Both the position numbers and the translations under genes were made by a program. A DNA stretch of 64,000 nt, taken from Nonomuraea polychroma (lineage in GTDB: Bacteria; Actinomycetota; Actinomycetes; Streptosporangiales; Streptosporangiaceae). Shown here piece by piece: positions 34,203-42,602 of this stretch. Location: positions 4,030,001 through 4,094,000 of the forward strand of contig NZ_SAUN01000001.1 in the NCBI RefSeq assembly GCF_004011505.1, in the 5' to 3' direction. The notes below the pieces were generated by a model. The model was not told the DNA's origin. It saw nothing but the letters and a program-made list of their open reading frames with translations, and made no database searches. Every line of letters starts with the position of its first letter. Within the stretch, counting starts at the first letter, position 1.

Positions 34203-35390
34203 TTACGCCTCGGCCTTCTCTGCGGGGGAGGGAGTCGGCTGGGGTGCTGCGGGCGCACGGTGGCGTGCGGTTGTCAGGTGGTAGAGCAGCGCCAGGGTCG
34301 TGACACCGGCGGCCGGCAGCCCCAGCGCGGCCGGCACGATGGCAAACCATTCTTGGGCCAGTCCGCCCAGTCCGCCGCCGAGGGCAATCCCGACGTAGAT
34401 GGCCGAGGAGTTGAGGCCGAGCAGAATCGGTGCCGCGGCCGGGCTGAGGGCGATGAGCCGGTGCTGTTGGGGCACGACGATGACACCCAGAGTCGCGCCC
34501 CAGATCGCGGCCCATGCCAGGGTGGACACGAGCGTGGCGGTCGCCACCGAAGTGAGGGCAAGGGCGACGGCGGCGATGGTGAGGGGCCCGGTCAACACGT
34601 GCGCGGGGTCGTGCCGGTCGACCAGCCGTCCAGCGATCATGTTTCCGGCCAGGACGCCGATTCCCCAGGCCAGCAGTATGACGGCGAGCAGCGATTCGGA
34701 GCCGCCGGTCGCATCCTGCAGGGCCGGGCCGATGTAGGTGTAGAGGGTGTAGGCGCCGAGGAAGACCAGCGTGGTGACGGCCAGTAGCGCGAGGACCCGG
34801 CCCTGCTCGAGCGGGCGCAGCCGGTCGCCCAGTGAGGCGGCGGGGAGCGTCACCTTGGGCAGGCCGGCGGCGATTCCGAGGGCCGCGGCGAGGCCGATCC
34901 CGGCGACGGCCCACAGGGTGATGTGCCAGTCGGTCCGGCCGATCAGCGTGCCGAGAGGAAGGCCCAACGCCGTCGCCAACGTGAGGCCGCCCATCACGAA
35001 GGCCAGGGCCCTGCCTCGGCGTTCCGGGGGTGCGATGGCCCCCGCAGTGCTGGAGGCGGCGGAGTTGATCATCCCGGCCCCGACCGCGGTGACGATGCGG
35101 GCGATCATCACCACCTCGTAGCTGGTGCCCAGGGCGGTGACAGCGTTGCCGACCACGAAGATACTCAACGCGATCAGCAGCGCGGTCCGCCTGTCCAGTC
35201 CACTGGTGAGCGCGCCCATGACGGGCGCCGAAAGGGCCATCACCAGGGCGAACACCGTCACCAGCTGCCCGGCGGCGGGCGTGGAGACCTGCAGGTCGGT
35301 GGCGATGGCCGGGAGCAAGCCCGCGATGACGTAGCTGTCGGTGCCGACAGCGAAGGTCGCCAGGGCCAGCGGAAGAAGTCGTTTCAACAC
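34203..35390 (-). CDS. MFS transporter (DHA1 drug-efflux type)
   Basis: Start taken at GTG 35390 ('VLKRLLPLALATFAVGTDS'); 395 residues with twelve predicted helices. Motif A-like loop 'MGALTSGLDRRTALL', motif C-like 'INSAASSTAGAIAPPERRGR'. Related to AraJ/PbuE/CmlR-type efflux pumps that expel drugs or metabolites by proton antiport. Divergent from the ArsR-family regulator with a perfect palindrome in between, so very probably under its control. The pair lies between two halves of a serine recombinase. Confidence 0.88.
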   Translation of the reverse strand: MLKRLLPLALATFAVGTDSYVIAGLLPAIATDLQVSTPAAGQLVTVFALVMALSAPVMGALTSGLDRRTALLIALSIFVVGNAVTALGTSYEVVMIARIVTAVGAGMINSAASSTAGAIAPPERRGRALAFVMGGLTLATALGLPLGTLIGRTDWHITLWAVAGIGLAAALGIAAGLPKVTLPAASLGDRLRPLEQGRVLALLAVTTLVFLGAYTLYTYIGPALQDATGGSESLLAVILLAWGIGVLAGNMIAGRLVDRHDPAHVLTGPLTIAAVALALTSVATATLVSTLAWAAIWGATLGVIVVPQQHRLIALSPAAAPILLGLNSSAIYVGIALGGGLGGLAQEWFAIVPAALGLPAAGVTTLALLYHLTTARHRAPAAPQPTPSPAEKAEA

Positions 35391-35446
35391 CGGGTGGTGC
35401 CGCCTTTCCAGAGGAACCTGAGAAGTACAGAGGGGAACCCTAGGCA

Positions 35447-35470
35447 ATATATGGATGCTTGTCCATATAT
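35447..35470. promoter_or_regulatory. Perfect palindromic operator for the ArsR-family regulator
   Basis: ATATATGGA, spacer TGCTTG, TCCATATAT: 9-base perfect arms, strikingly AT-rich in this genome, placed between the divergent MFS and ArsR genes. Fits a dimeric winged-helix repressor. Confidence 0.65.
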
Positions 35471-35516
35471 CCATAGGTTGGTAGCGTGGCGGGTGTGCGG
35501 AACACAGGGGGCGGCG

Positions 35517-35867
35517 ATGCGTGAGGTGTCACAGCCGGCGACCGAGGCCATCCGGCTGGTGGAGGTGCTGCGCGCTCTGGCCGATCCGGTGCGGCTGGAC
35601 CTCGTCCTGCGGCTCGACCGGATGGGCGAGGACTTCTGCAACGCGATCGGCGCCGAAATCGACGTGCATCAGACGACGCTGTCGCACCACTACCGGGTGT
35701 TGCGCGAGGCCGGCGTGACGTGGACGAAGGTGCAGGGCCGATCCCGGCTGGTACGGCTGCGCCGAGAGGACCTCGACGCACTGTTCCCCGGCCTGCTCGA
35801 CTCTGTACTGAGCGCACAGCGCCGAACACGCGATACCGCGACCACCAGCACTGTCGAGGCGTCGTAG
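35517..35867 (+). CDS. ArsR-family winged-helix regulator
   Basis: ATG at 35517 after AGGGGGCGGCG; 116 residues. 'VEVLRALADPVRLDLVLRL' and 'DVHQTTLSHHYRVLREAGVT' are the ArsR winged-helix signature. The metal-binding CVC motif is absent (single Cys in 'DFCNAIG'), so the inducer is probably organic or redox-related. Divergent from the MFS transporter. Confidence 0.85.
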   Translation: MREVSQPATEAIRLVEVLRALADPVRLDLVLRLDRMGEDFCNAIGAEIDVHQTTLSHHYRVLREAGVTWTKVQGRSRLVRLRREDLDALFPGLLDSVLSAQRRTRDTATTSTVEAS

Positions 35868-35946
35868 GCGCGGGCTCCTGACCGCGGCCATGAAGAAGCG
35901 GTTCCAATCCGATTATTGTGAGGCGGTCACGCCGTGTGATGGCTGG

Positions 35947-36291
35947 TCAGTCGGCGTGGAGGCTGACCCCGGCCGCCTTGAGGGAGTCGAGCTGGGTATC
36001 CAGCGATTGGCGGAGTGTCGAGGCCCGGGCGTAGCCGATCTTGGCGTGCCCGGAGGTGGTGCCGGATGCGGCGAGGCGGGGCAGCTCGATCCAGGCCGAG
36101 CCTGGTTTGCGCAGCGCGGGCGTCGGCACGTTGAGCGCCCTGGCCAGGGAGGGCACCAGCCGGAAGCGCGCGGTGTGGTACTGGGCGGCCACCTTGCCCC
36201 GGCCGGTGCGGCACGGCGAGCCAGCCGGGGCGGCACAGGAGGACATCGGGCAGTCGGAGGCTTCCACGCGCTGGAAGTCGCCGTCGCTCAC
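35947..36291 (-). pseudogene. Serine recombinase N-terminal fragment (zinc finger plus start of resolvase)
   Basis: From 36291: 'MSSCAAPAGSPCRTGRGKVA', 'AQYHTARFRLVPSLARALNV', then the catalytic-Ser helix 'IGYARASTLRQSLDTQLDSL' and an early stop after 'AAGVSLHAD'. Very similar to the relic at 12248. Together with 33908-34190 it looks like one recombinase gene whose middle was replaced by the MFS/ArsR pair. Confidence 0.78.
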
Positions 36292-36303
36292 CCCCCGATC
36301 GTT

Positions 36304-37244
36304 TCATGGGAGTGTCCCGAGGCGGTTTCGTGTGCGCACTGGGGTCGCGTCGACCGAACCGACGTGCGCCTCCAACGTCGCCCGCGGGGTGCCGTCGCGG
36401 TTCCAGAGCCGCACCGGGCCGTCCATGCCCGCGGTGGCCAGCCATGTGCCGTCCGGGCTGATCGCGACGCTGGACGCCTCGTCCTCGTGCGCCGTCCACG
36501 TACGCCGCAACGACGGATGCGGCAGGTCGGGCGGCGTCCACATGCACTCCAGCCACGGCACCCCCAAGGCGTTGAGGAAGTCGCGCAGCTCCTCCCCCAG
36601 CCTCGGCAGGTGGTGCAGCCGGCCGGCGAGCGTGGCCAGCACGGAAAGGTCGGAGCAGGGCGGCTCGCCCAGCAGGTGCAGGCTCTGCGACAGGGTGCGG
36701 TGCAGTTGCTCCGCCTCCTCCGTGCCGGCTCTCTCCAGCTCCCGCTGGACCAGGGCCGGGCCATTCTCCAGGAGCTTCGCGGCCAGCCACGACGCCTGGC
36801 ACACCAGCTCTCCGAGCCTGCGGCCGACCGCCTTGAGGTGGTCGGCGAAGTGCTCGAAGTAGTACGTCACGGCCTCGTCGGAGAAGGCGTCGCCCGGCGG
36901 GCCGATCTCCACCATGGCGCGGTTCGCGCGGCGGGCGAGGTCCGGCACCATGGCCGCCCGGAGGTGGGCGCGTACGGCGTCGGGGATCAGGACCGCGTCC
37001 CGATCAGGGGCGCGGGCGAGCAGGCCGCGCTCGCCCAGCTCGGTCAGCGCGTGCTCGGCCTCCGCGCGCGACAGGCCGGCCGTCTCCCACCACAGGGGCG
37101 GCCAGCAGGTCCAGCGGGGATGGGCCGGACGCCGCCGAACACCCCCAGTTCGAGCAGGCGCTCCCGGAGGGCGGGAACGAGCGCCCCCGGCAGGCCGCGA
37201 TCAAGCACCTGGTGCACGGCTCGCGCCCGGGAGGACGGGGTCAT
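36304..37244 (-). pseudogene. STAND-type (NB-ARC-like) protein fragment with one WD40 repeat
   Basis: Minus strand: 'ALVPALRERLLELGVFGG', a frameshift near 37100, then 'LSRAEAEHALTELGERGLL' (winged-helix part of STAND ATPases), a helical stretch ('TYYFEHFADHLKAVGRRLG') and one WD40 repeat ('DEASSVAISPDGTWLATAG', 'VRLWNRDG'). The NTPase core upstream and the remaining propeller blades are missing; it stops where the recombinase relic begins. Large signalling or defence-type ATPases of this shape are common in filamentous actinomycetes. Confidence 0.6.
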
Positions 37245-37272
37245 GAGAGGTTGCTCTCGTGGCTTCAGCCGG

Positions 37273-38274
37273 TCATTTCCTGAGCTCGCGCAGATAGGCG
37301 GCGAAGCCTTCCAGGCCGTCGATGTTGCGTGGACTGCTGATGCCCTCGTTGTAGTCGAGGATGTGGAAGCGGTTGTTGACGACGGCGGGCAGCTTGCTGG
37401 TGGTGGGGAATTCCTTCAGGAACTTGATCTTTTCCCGGGCGGGCTTGTCGCCGTAGTCGAGGATGATGATGACCTCCGGCTTGGCTTGGACGACGGCCTC
37501 CCAGGTGACCTCGCTCCAGCGGGCGTCCAGGTCGCCGAAGATGTTCCTGCCGCCGGACAAGCGGACGATGTCGTTGGGCGGCACCTGGCTGCCGGCGGTG
37601 AAGGGTTTGTCGGTGCCAGAGTCGTAGAGGAAGACGGGGGTCGGATCTCCCTTGGGCGCCCGGGCCTGCACCGCCTCGACGCGCTTGCGGTAATCGGCGA
37701 TCAGGGAACGGGCTCTGTCCTCGACCCCGAAGATCTTCCCGAGCCGTTCGAGGTCGGTGTAGAGGCCTTCGAAAGGGGGGACCCGTTCTGGGTAGCCGGG
37801 GTAGTTGAAGCACGATTCGGTGTGCATGAAGCTCTGGATCTTGAGGCCGTCAAGGATGGCCGGGGTGATGCCGCGCTGGTCGCTGAAGCCCGAGCGCCAT
37901 CCGGCGAGCACGAAGTCGGCCTTGGCCTCGACGACCAGCTCGCGGTTGAGCAGGTCGTCGCTGAGGAACTTGACCTTGGCGTACTCGGCCGCCCAGGGCG
38001 ATTCCTGGACCGGCGGATTGGCAGGCGGCATCACGTAGCCGTGGACGTGCTGGGTGAGCCCGAGGGCGAACATCTTGTCCGCGCTGCCGCCCTCGTAGAC
38101 GACGGCTCGGCGTGGCGTGATGTATTCGACCTCCTGCCCGCACCTCTTGACCGTCACCTTTCGCACGGCGGCGGCGCCCTCCTCCACCTGCGCGCCGCAA
38201 CCGGCGAGCAGCAGCATCCCCACCACGACAGAGGCGACCAGCGGGCGGGAGAAGGACGGAGAACGCGTGATCAC
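37273..38274 (-). CDS. Iron-siderophore-type ABC transporter substrate-binding lipoprotein
   Basis: 333 residues; lipobox 'VGMLLLAGCGAQ' for lipid attachment at Cys about 26. Class III binding fold with two lobes joined by a long helix ('LERLGKIFGVEDRARSLI') and 'AKPEVIIILDYGDKP'. GTG start inside the GTGA overlap with the ATPase gene. Family members bind ferric siderophores, haem or cobalamin; ligand here unknown, although 'VHGYVMPPANPP' near the binding cleft is unusual. Third gene of a permease-ATPase-SBP operon. Confidence 0.87.
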   Translation of the reverse strand: MITRSPSFSRPLVASVVVGMLLLAGCGAQVEEGAAAVRKVTVKRCGQEVEYITPRRAVVYEGGSADKMFALGLTQHVHGYVMPPANPPVQESPWAAEYAKVKFLSDDLLNRELVVEAKADFVLAGWRSGFSDQRGITPAILDGLKIQSFMHTESCFNYPGYPERVPPFEGLYTDLERLGKIFGVEDRARSLIADYRKRVEAVQARAPKGDPTPVFLYDSGTDKPFTAGSQVPPNDIVRLSGGRNIFGDLDARWSEVTWEAVVQAKPEVIIILDYGDKPAREKIKFLKEFPTTSKLPAVVNNRFHILDYNEGISSPRNIDGLEGFAAYLRELRK

Positions 38275-39071
38275 GCAGGGGTTCCTTCCCTAGGGGTGGC
38301 CGAGCCCAGGTCGTAGAGGATCTGAGGGACTGCGGTGAGCGGATGCGGAACGATGCTTGCCTCGACGCCGAAGACATCGCGCAGGAGTGCTTCGGTGAGG
38401 ACCTCCTGAGGCGGTCCGGAGGCCACAAGGCTCCCCTGGGACAGCACCGCCAGCCGGTCGCAGGCGGAGGCGGCGAGGTTGAGATCGTGCAGGGTGACCA
38501 GCACGCTCAACCCGGAGTCCTTGAGCATCGACAGCAGCCGGATCTGGTGGTGGAGATCGAGATGGTTGGTCGGCTCGTCCAGGACCAGCACCTGCGGCTC
38601 CTGGACGAGAGCCCGGGCCACCAGCACCCGCTGGCGTTCCCCGCCGGACAGCGACAGCACGCCACGGTGTGCCAGGTGCAGGACCTGCATCTGCGCCATG
38701 GCCTGGCGGCACAGCTCCAGCTCACGCGCGCTGAGCGCCTGATTGCCGCGCAAGTGCGGAGCGCGGCCCAGGGCGACGATCTCCTCGACCGTGAAGTCGA
38801 GATCTGCCCGCCCGTCCTGGGTGAGCGCGGCGATCACGCGTGCGCTGTCACGCAGGGGAATCCGCGTCAGCTCCTTGCCGTCGATCCAGACGGCGCCGCC
38901 CGTGGGCCGCAACGCCCGGTACACGCATCGCAAGGCCGTCGTCTTGCCCGAGCCGTTGGGACCGATCAGACCCACGACTTGACGGGGCTCGACAGCAAGT
39001 GCCAAGTCCTGGACGATCGTAGCGCCGTCGATGGAGAGCGAGATGTCATCCAGCAGCAGGCTCATCGTCAT
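38271..39071 (-). CDS. FepC/FhuC-type ABC transporter ATP-binding protein
   Basis: ATG at 39071 in an ATGA overlap with the permease; 266 residues. Walker A 'GLIGPNGSGKTTALR', signature 'LSGGERQR', Walker B 'VLVLDEPTNHLDLHHQ', H-loop 'TLHDLNLAA'. Drives uptake through the FecCD permease. All three importer genes overlap, so a single transcript and balanced synthesis are expected. Confidence 0.92.
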   Translation of the reverse strand: MTMSLLLDDISLSIDGATIVQDLALAVEPRQVVGLIGPNGSGKTTALRCVYRALRPTGGAVWIDGKELTRIPLRDSARVIAALTQDGRADLDFTVEEIVALGRAPHLRGNQALSARELELCRQAMAQMQVLHLAHRGVLSLSGGERQRVLVARALVQEPQVLVLDEPTNHLDLHHQIRLLSMLKDSGLSVLVTLHDLNLAASACDRLAVLSQGSLVASGPPQEVLTEALLRDVFGVEASIVPHPLTAVPQILYDLGSATPREGTPA

Positions 39072-40198
39072 CGGCCTCCGAACAGGTAGCTGCGGCGTCG
39101 CAGCAGCGTGACGAACACCGGGACGCCCACCAGCGCGGTGATCACACCCAGCGGGAGCTCCCGCGGTGCCACCAGGGTCCTGGCCACAAGATCGGCCCAT
39201 ACCATGAAGATGGCGCCGACCAGCGGGGCGACCGTGAGCACGCGCACATGCGCCGCTCCCACCCACAGACGCACCAGATGCGGCATTACCAGCCCGACGA
39301 ATCCGATCGCGCCGCTGACCGCCACCATCGCGCCCGTCGCGAGCGACGTCAGCACGAACAGGCCCCGGCGTAGCCTGACCGTGTCCACACCCAGGCTCAC
39401 CGACGCCTCATCGCCCAGAGCGAGCACGTCCAAGCTCCGGCCGAGCCGGCGCAGCACCACGACGGTGACGGTCGTGACGGCCGCTACAACCGGCAGGGCT
39501 CCCCACGTCGCCGCGCCGAAGCCGCCCATCGACCAGAACAGCACCGTGCTGGTCGACTCTCCGTCCGGGACGAAGTACACGATCAGGCTCATCACCGCCT
39601 GGAAGCCGAACGCCATCGCCACCCCTGTGAGCACCAGCCGCAGTGGCATCAGACCTCCGGCACCGCGCGAGGCCAGATAGACCAGGGCGGAGACCAGCAG
39701 CGCCCCGAGAAAGGCGCCGGCCGAGACCGCATAGATCCCCATCACGGTGAGCGCGCCGGAGACACTGACCAGCACCGCCCCAGCCGATGCCCCCGACGAC
39801 ACGCCCAAGACGAACGGATCGGCCAGCGCATTGCGCACCATCGCCTGAATCGCCACACCGACCACGCTGAGCCCGGCCCCCACCAGCACCGCCAGGAGCA
39901 CGCGCGGGGTACGGACCTGCCAGATGATCTGGTACGCGGTCACCTCCTCAGCTGTGATCGGCCCGCCGCTGACAGCCGCCCACAGAAAGCGAAGCGTCTC
40001 ACCCGGAGGCACGGCCGCGGCGCCTGAACCGATCGCCAGCAGCACCGACACCGCAAGGACACCGACCAGCAAAGACACGATCAAAACCATGGGCAACGTC
40101 TTTGACGATCGCAAGCCTTCGGTCGCGGGGACAGCCGCTGGGGCATGCACGTCAGGGGCCGGAGGCCCTGACTCGGACAACGATCTCAAGGACTCCAC
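39068..40198 (-). CDS. FecCD-family siderophore ABC transporter permease
   Basis: 376 residues from GTG 40198; about ten helices. Landmarks 'PRVLLAVLVGAGLSVVGVA', 'QAMVRNALADPFVLGVSSGA', 'GFVGLVMPHLVRL' (coupling helix) and 'ELPLGVITALVGVP'. First gene of the importer operon. The polar first 35 residues are atypical, so translation may start later, e.g. ATG 40090; the putative metalloregulator box lies immediately upstream of the GTG. Confidence 0.9.
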   Translation of the reverse strand: MESLRSLSESGPPAPDVHAPAAVPATEGLRSSKTLPMVLIVSLLVGVLAVSVLLAIGSGAAAVPPGETLRFLWAAVSGGPITAEEVTAYQIIWQVRTPRVLLAVLVGAGLSVVGVAIQAMVRNALADPFVLGVSSGASAGAVLVSVSGALTVMGIYAVSAGAFLGALLVSALVYLASRGAGGLMPLRLVLTGVAMAFGFQAVMSLIVYFVPDGESTSTVLFWSMGGFGAATWGALPVVAAVTTVTVVVLRRLGRSLDVLALGDEASVSLGVDTVRLRRGLFVLTSLATGAMVAVSGAIGFVGLVMPHLVRLWVGAAHVRVLTVAPLVGAIFMVWADLVARTLVAPRELPLGVITALVGVPVFVTLLRRRSYLFGGR

Positions 40199-40202
40199 TC
40201 CA

Positions 40203-40220
40203 GAAAACGAGAATCATTTC
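40203..40220. promoter_or_regulatory. Possible Fur/Zur-family box before the importer operon
   Basis: GAAAACGAGAATCATTTC is an imperfect palindrome close to the Zur/Fur-type pattern GAAAATGATAATCATTTTC. Suggests metal-dependent control of the importer, of iron or zinc-siderophore type. Confidence 0.35.
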
Positions 40221-40483
40221 CGCGCGACCATATCACCACAAAAGCCCTGCACCACGGCAAACGCAACACGGCCGCTCGAACCTGTCCTGAGGGCTCCTGA
40301 CACGATCACGCCTTGCGCCTGTTTCGCCTGAGAGCCCGCAGGATTAGCGGGTTCAGAGCAGTCACATGTCAGCGGCAGGCATGGGAGCCGGTCGCCTGTC
40401 CGCGTACCGGACGTACACTTCGACTGCCGCGAGCACGCGCCCGGCGCCACGACCGGGCCGGCTGACGGGCTGCCGGTCTCCGG

Positions 40484-41083
40484 TCAGGAGGCCGGGTCCT
40501 CGCGAGGGCGGGGCTTGGCGCGCACGTGTATGCGTTCGCCCTGGCGGCCGAACAGGTTGAGGACCTCCACCGGAGAGTCGCCGACAGGGCCGAACCAGTG
40601 CGGCAGGCGGGTGTCGAATTCGGCTGCCTCTCCCGGTCCCAAGGTCAGATCGTGGTCGGCCACGATGAGCCGCACGCGTCCGGACAGGACGTACATCCAC
40701 TCGTAGCCTTCGTGCGTGCACGGCTGCGGCTGGTTCTGCTCGGCAGGGATGATCGACTTCCACGCCTGCAGGGGCCCCGGCTGGGTGGTCAAGGGAATCA
40801 CGGTCCGCCCGTTGCGGACCAGGGGTTTGCAGCGGATGCGCGGGTCGCCGATCTCCGGTGCGCCGACCAGCTCGTCGAGCGGCACCTGGTGCGCCTGCGC
40901 GATCGGCAGGAGGAGATCCAGGCTGGGGCGGCGCTGGCCCGACTCCAGCCGCGAGAGCGTGCTCTTGGAAATGCCGGTGGCCTCGGCCAGTGCCGACAGG
41001 CTCACATCACGCCCGGTACGGATGCGTCTGAGCCGGGGGCCGATCTGCGCCAGCGTCTCGGCTATTGAGGATTGCTGCTCCAT
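40484..41083 (-). CDS. XRE-family regulator with cupin sensor domain
   Basis: ATG at 41083 ('MEQQSSIAETLAQIG'; an ATG three codons upstream is also possible); 199 residues. Helix-turn-helix at about 19-72 ('VSLSALAEATGISKSTLSR'), cupin fold at about 115-185 ('THEGYEWMYVLSGRVRLIV', 'GEAAEFDTRLPHWFG'). Members repress or activate neighbouring detoxification genes on binding small molecules. Divergent from the oxidoreductase/thioredoxin/MFS operon. Confidence 0.9.
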   Translation of the reverse strand: MEQQSSIAETLAQIGPRLRRIRTGRDVSLSALAEATGISKSTLSRLESGQRRPSLDLLLPIAQAHQVPLDELVGAPEIGDPRIRCKPLVRNGRTVIPLTTQPGPLQAWKSIIPAEQNQPQPCTHEGYEWMYVLSGRVRLIVADHDLTLGPGEAAEFDTRLPHWFGPVGDSPVEVLNLFGRQGERIHVRAKPRPREDPAS

Positions 41084-41139
41084 GGTTCCCATCCCGTCGT
41101 CAATGTTCGAAAGACTGCTCACCTCCACTGTTCCAGAAA

Positions 41140-41157
41140 TGGCAACAGAAGTTGTCA
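41140..41157. promoter_or_regulatory. Inverted repeat, candidate XRE-cupin operator
   Basis: TGGCAAC, AGAA, GTTGTCA: 7-base arms with one mismatch, midway between the divergent XRE-cupin and oxidoreductase genes. Confidence 0.45.
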
Positions 41158-41201
41158 GCCGGCACCCGGCAGGCGCACCATCGGGCCCGGAGGTGATCGT
41201 C

Positions 41202-42182
41202 ATGATGAAGGCGATGAACAGGGATGACGCCGGCGCGCGGCACATGGCCGATGACCAGGGTCACGACGTTGTGGTAGTCGGTGCCGGAGCGGCCGGTCTG
41301 AACGCCGCCCTGCTCTTGGGGCGGGCGCGGCGCAAGGTGGTCGTGATCGATGCCGGCGAGCCGCGCAACGCCCCGGCCCAGCACATGCACGGCTTCCTGT
41401 CCCGCGACGGCCTGCCCCCTGCGACGCTGCTCGAACTCGGACGGGCCGAGATCGCCCGGTACGGCGTGCGGTTCCTCCGGCGCCGGGTGGAAGAGATCGA
41501 TCACGGCTTCTCCGTGCGTCTCGAGGGCGGCGAGGTGATCGACGCCCGCCGCGTCCTGGTCACGACCGGCCTGCGCGACGAGTTGCCGGACCTCCCCGGG
41601 ATACGCGAGCGGTGGGGCAAGGACGTGCTGCACTGTCCCTACTGCCATGGCTACGAGGTCCGCGACCAGCCCCTCGCCGTCCTCGGCACGCATCCCGGGG
41701 CGGTGCACCAGGCCCTGCTGCTGCGCCAGTGGAGCGACGACGTGATCTTCCTCCAGCACACGCTGAGCCTGACGGCGGAAGATCGGGAACGCCTTGAGGG
41801 CCGCGGTGTGCGCATCGTCGAGGGGGCGATCGGCCACATCGTCGTAGAGGGCGATCGGGTCCGTGGCATCGAGCTTGCCGACGGCCGTGCCGTCCCCCGC
41901 GCCGCCGTCTTCCTCTTCCCGCGTATGGTGCCGCGAGACGAGTTGCTGACCCGCCTGGGCTGCGCCAAGAACGACACCGGCTGGATCGTCGCCGACCGCA
42001 CGGGCCGTACCGGCGTGCCGGGTGTCTGGGCCGCCGGCAACGTCATCGACCCACGCGCCCAGGTCGTCACCGCGGCGGGCATGGGGTCGGCCGCCGCCTT
42101 CGCCATCAACGCCGACCTGGTGGACGAGGACGTCCAGCACGCCATCGAGCAACGCCGCGCTACGGGTGCCGCGGACAGGTAG
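41202..42182 (+). CDS. Thioredoxin-reductase-like FAD/NAD(P) oxidoreductase
   Basis: ATG at 41202 with GGAGG 8 bases ahead; 326 residues. FAD site 'VVVVGAGAAGLNAALLLGRA', redox-active disulphide 'LHCPYCHGYEVRDQ', second nucleotide site 'VLGTHPGAVHQALLL', FAD tail 'GVWAAGNVIDPRAQVV'. Resembles TrxR-like enzymes that may reduce the thioredoxin encoded next or oxidise dithiol natural products. The second Rossmann motif is a poor GxGxxG ('GTHPGAV'), so NADPH use is uncertain. Confidence 0.87.
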   Translation: MMKAMNRDDAGARHMADDQGHDVVVVGAGAAGLNAALLLGRARRKVVVIDAGEPRNAPAQHMHGFLSRDGLPPATLLELGRAEIARYGVRFLRRRVEEIDHGFSVRLEGGEVIDARRVLVTTGLRDELPDLPGIRERWGKDVLHCPYCHGYEVRDQPLAVLGTHPGAVHQALLLRQWSDDVIFLQHTLSLTAEDRERLEGRGVRIVEGAIGHIVVEGDRVRGIELADGRAVPRAAVFLFPRMVPRDELLTRLGCAKNDTGWIVADRTGRTGVPGVWAAGNVIDPRAQVVTAAGMGSAAAFAINADLVDEDVQHAIEQRRATGAADR

Positions 42183-42242
42183 CCATCCGGAACCCGCACA
42201 AACGCCAGCACACCCTCTCATCCCCACCAAGGAGACTCACCC

Positions 42243-42602
42243 ATGCCCGCGCATGCTCCGGGCTCGGTGGACAGTGTCACCGAGCAGACCTTCGCCGAAC
42301 GCGTCCTGCAGGCGAAACGGCCCGTCCTGATCCAGTTCTGGGCCACATGGTGCCCTCCGTGCCGGATGGTCACCCCGATCGTCGAGAGCCTGGCCGCACA
42401 ACGCTCCGGTGAGGTGGACGTCGTCAAGATCGACCTCGACGAGGAGCCCGAGCTGGCGGCCCGCCACGGCATCACCGCCGTTCCCGCCTTCGTCGTCTAC
42501 GCCGGTGGCCGGTCCATCGGCTCCTGGACCGGCGCGGCCCCTCAGCACGTTCTGGACCACCAGCTGACCACGACCCTGCGGGACGGGCGTGAGAGCCGAT
42601 GA
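42243..42602 (+). CDS. Thioredoxin
   Basis: 119 residues, ATG after AAGGAGACTCACCC. Active site 'FWATWCPPCRMVTPIV', cis-Pro in 'ITAVPAFVVYAGG'. A WCPPC rather than WCGPC motif makes it a slightly more oxidising variant than housekeeping thioredoxin. Partner of the upstream reductase-like protein and coupled by ATGA to the MFS gene. Confidence 0.9.
   Translation: MPAHAPGSVDSVTEQTFAERVLQAKRPVLIQFWATWCPPCRMVTPIVESLAAQRSGEVDVVKIDLDEEPELAARHGITAVPAFVVYAGGRSIGSWTGAAPQHVLDHQLTTTLRDGRESR

Noticed and set aside
35890..38316. An 808-codon open frame on the plus strand
   Set aside because: It is the antisense shadow of the recombinase relic, STAND relic and substrate-binding-protein gene; GC-rich codon bias opens the opposite frame. 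No domain content.
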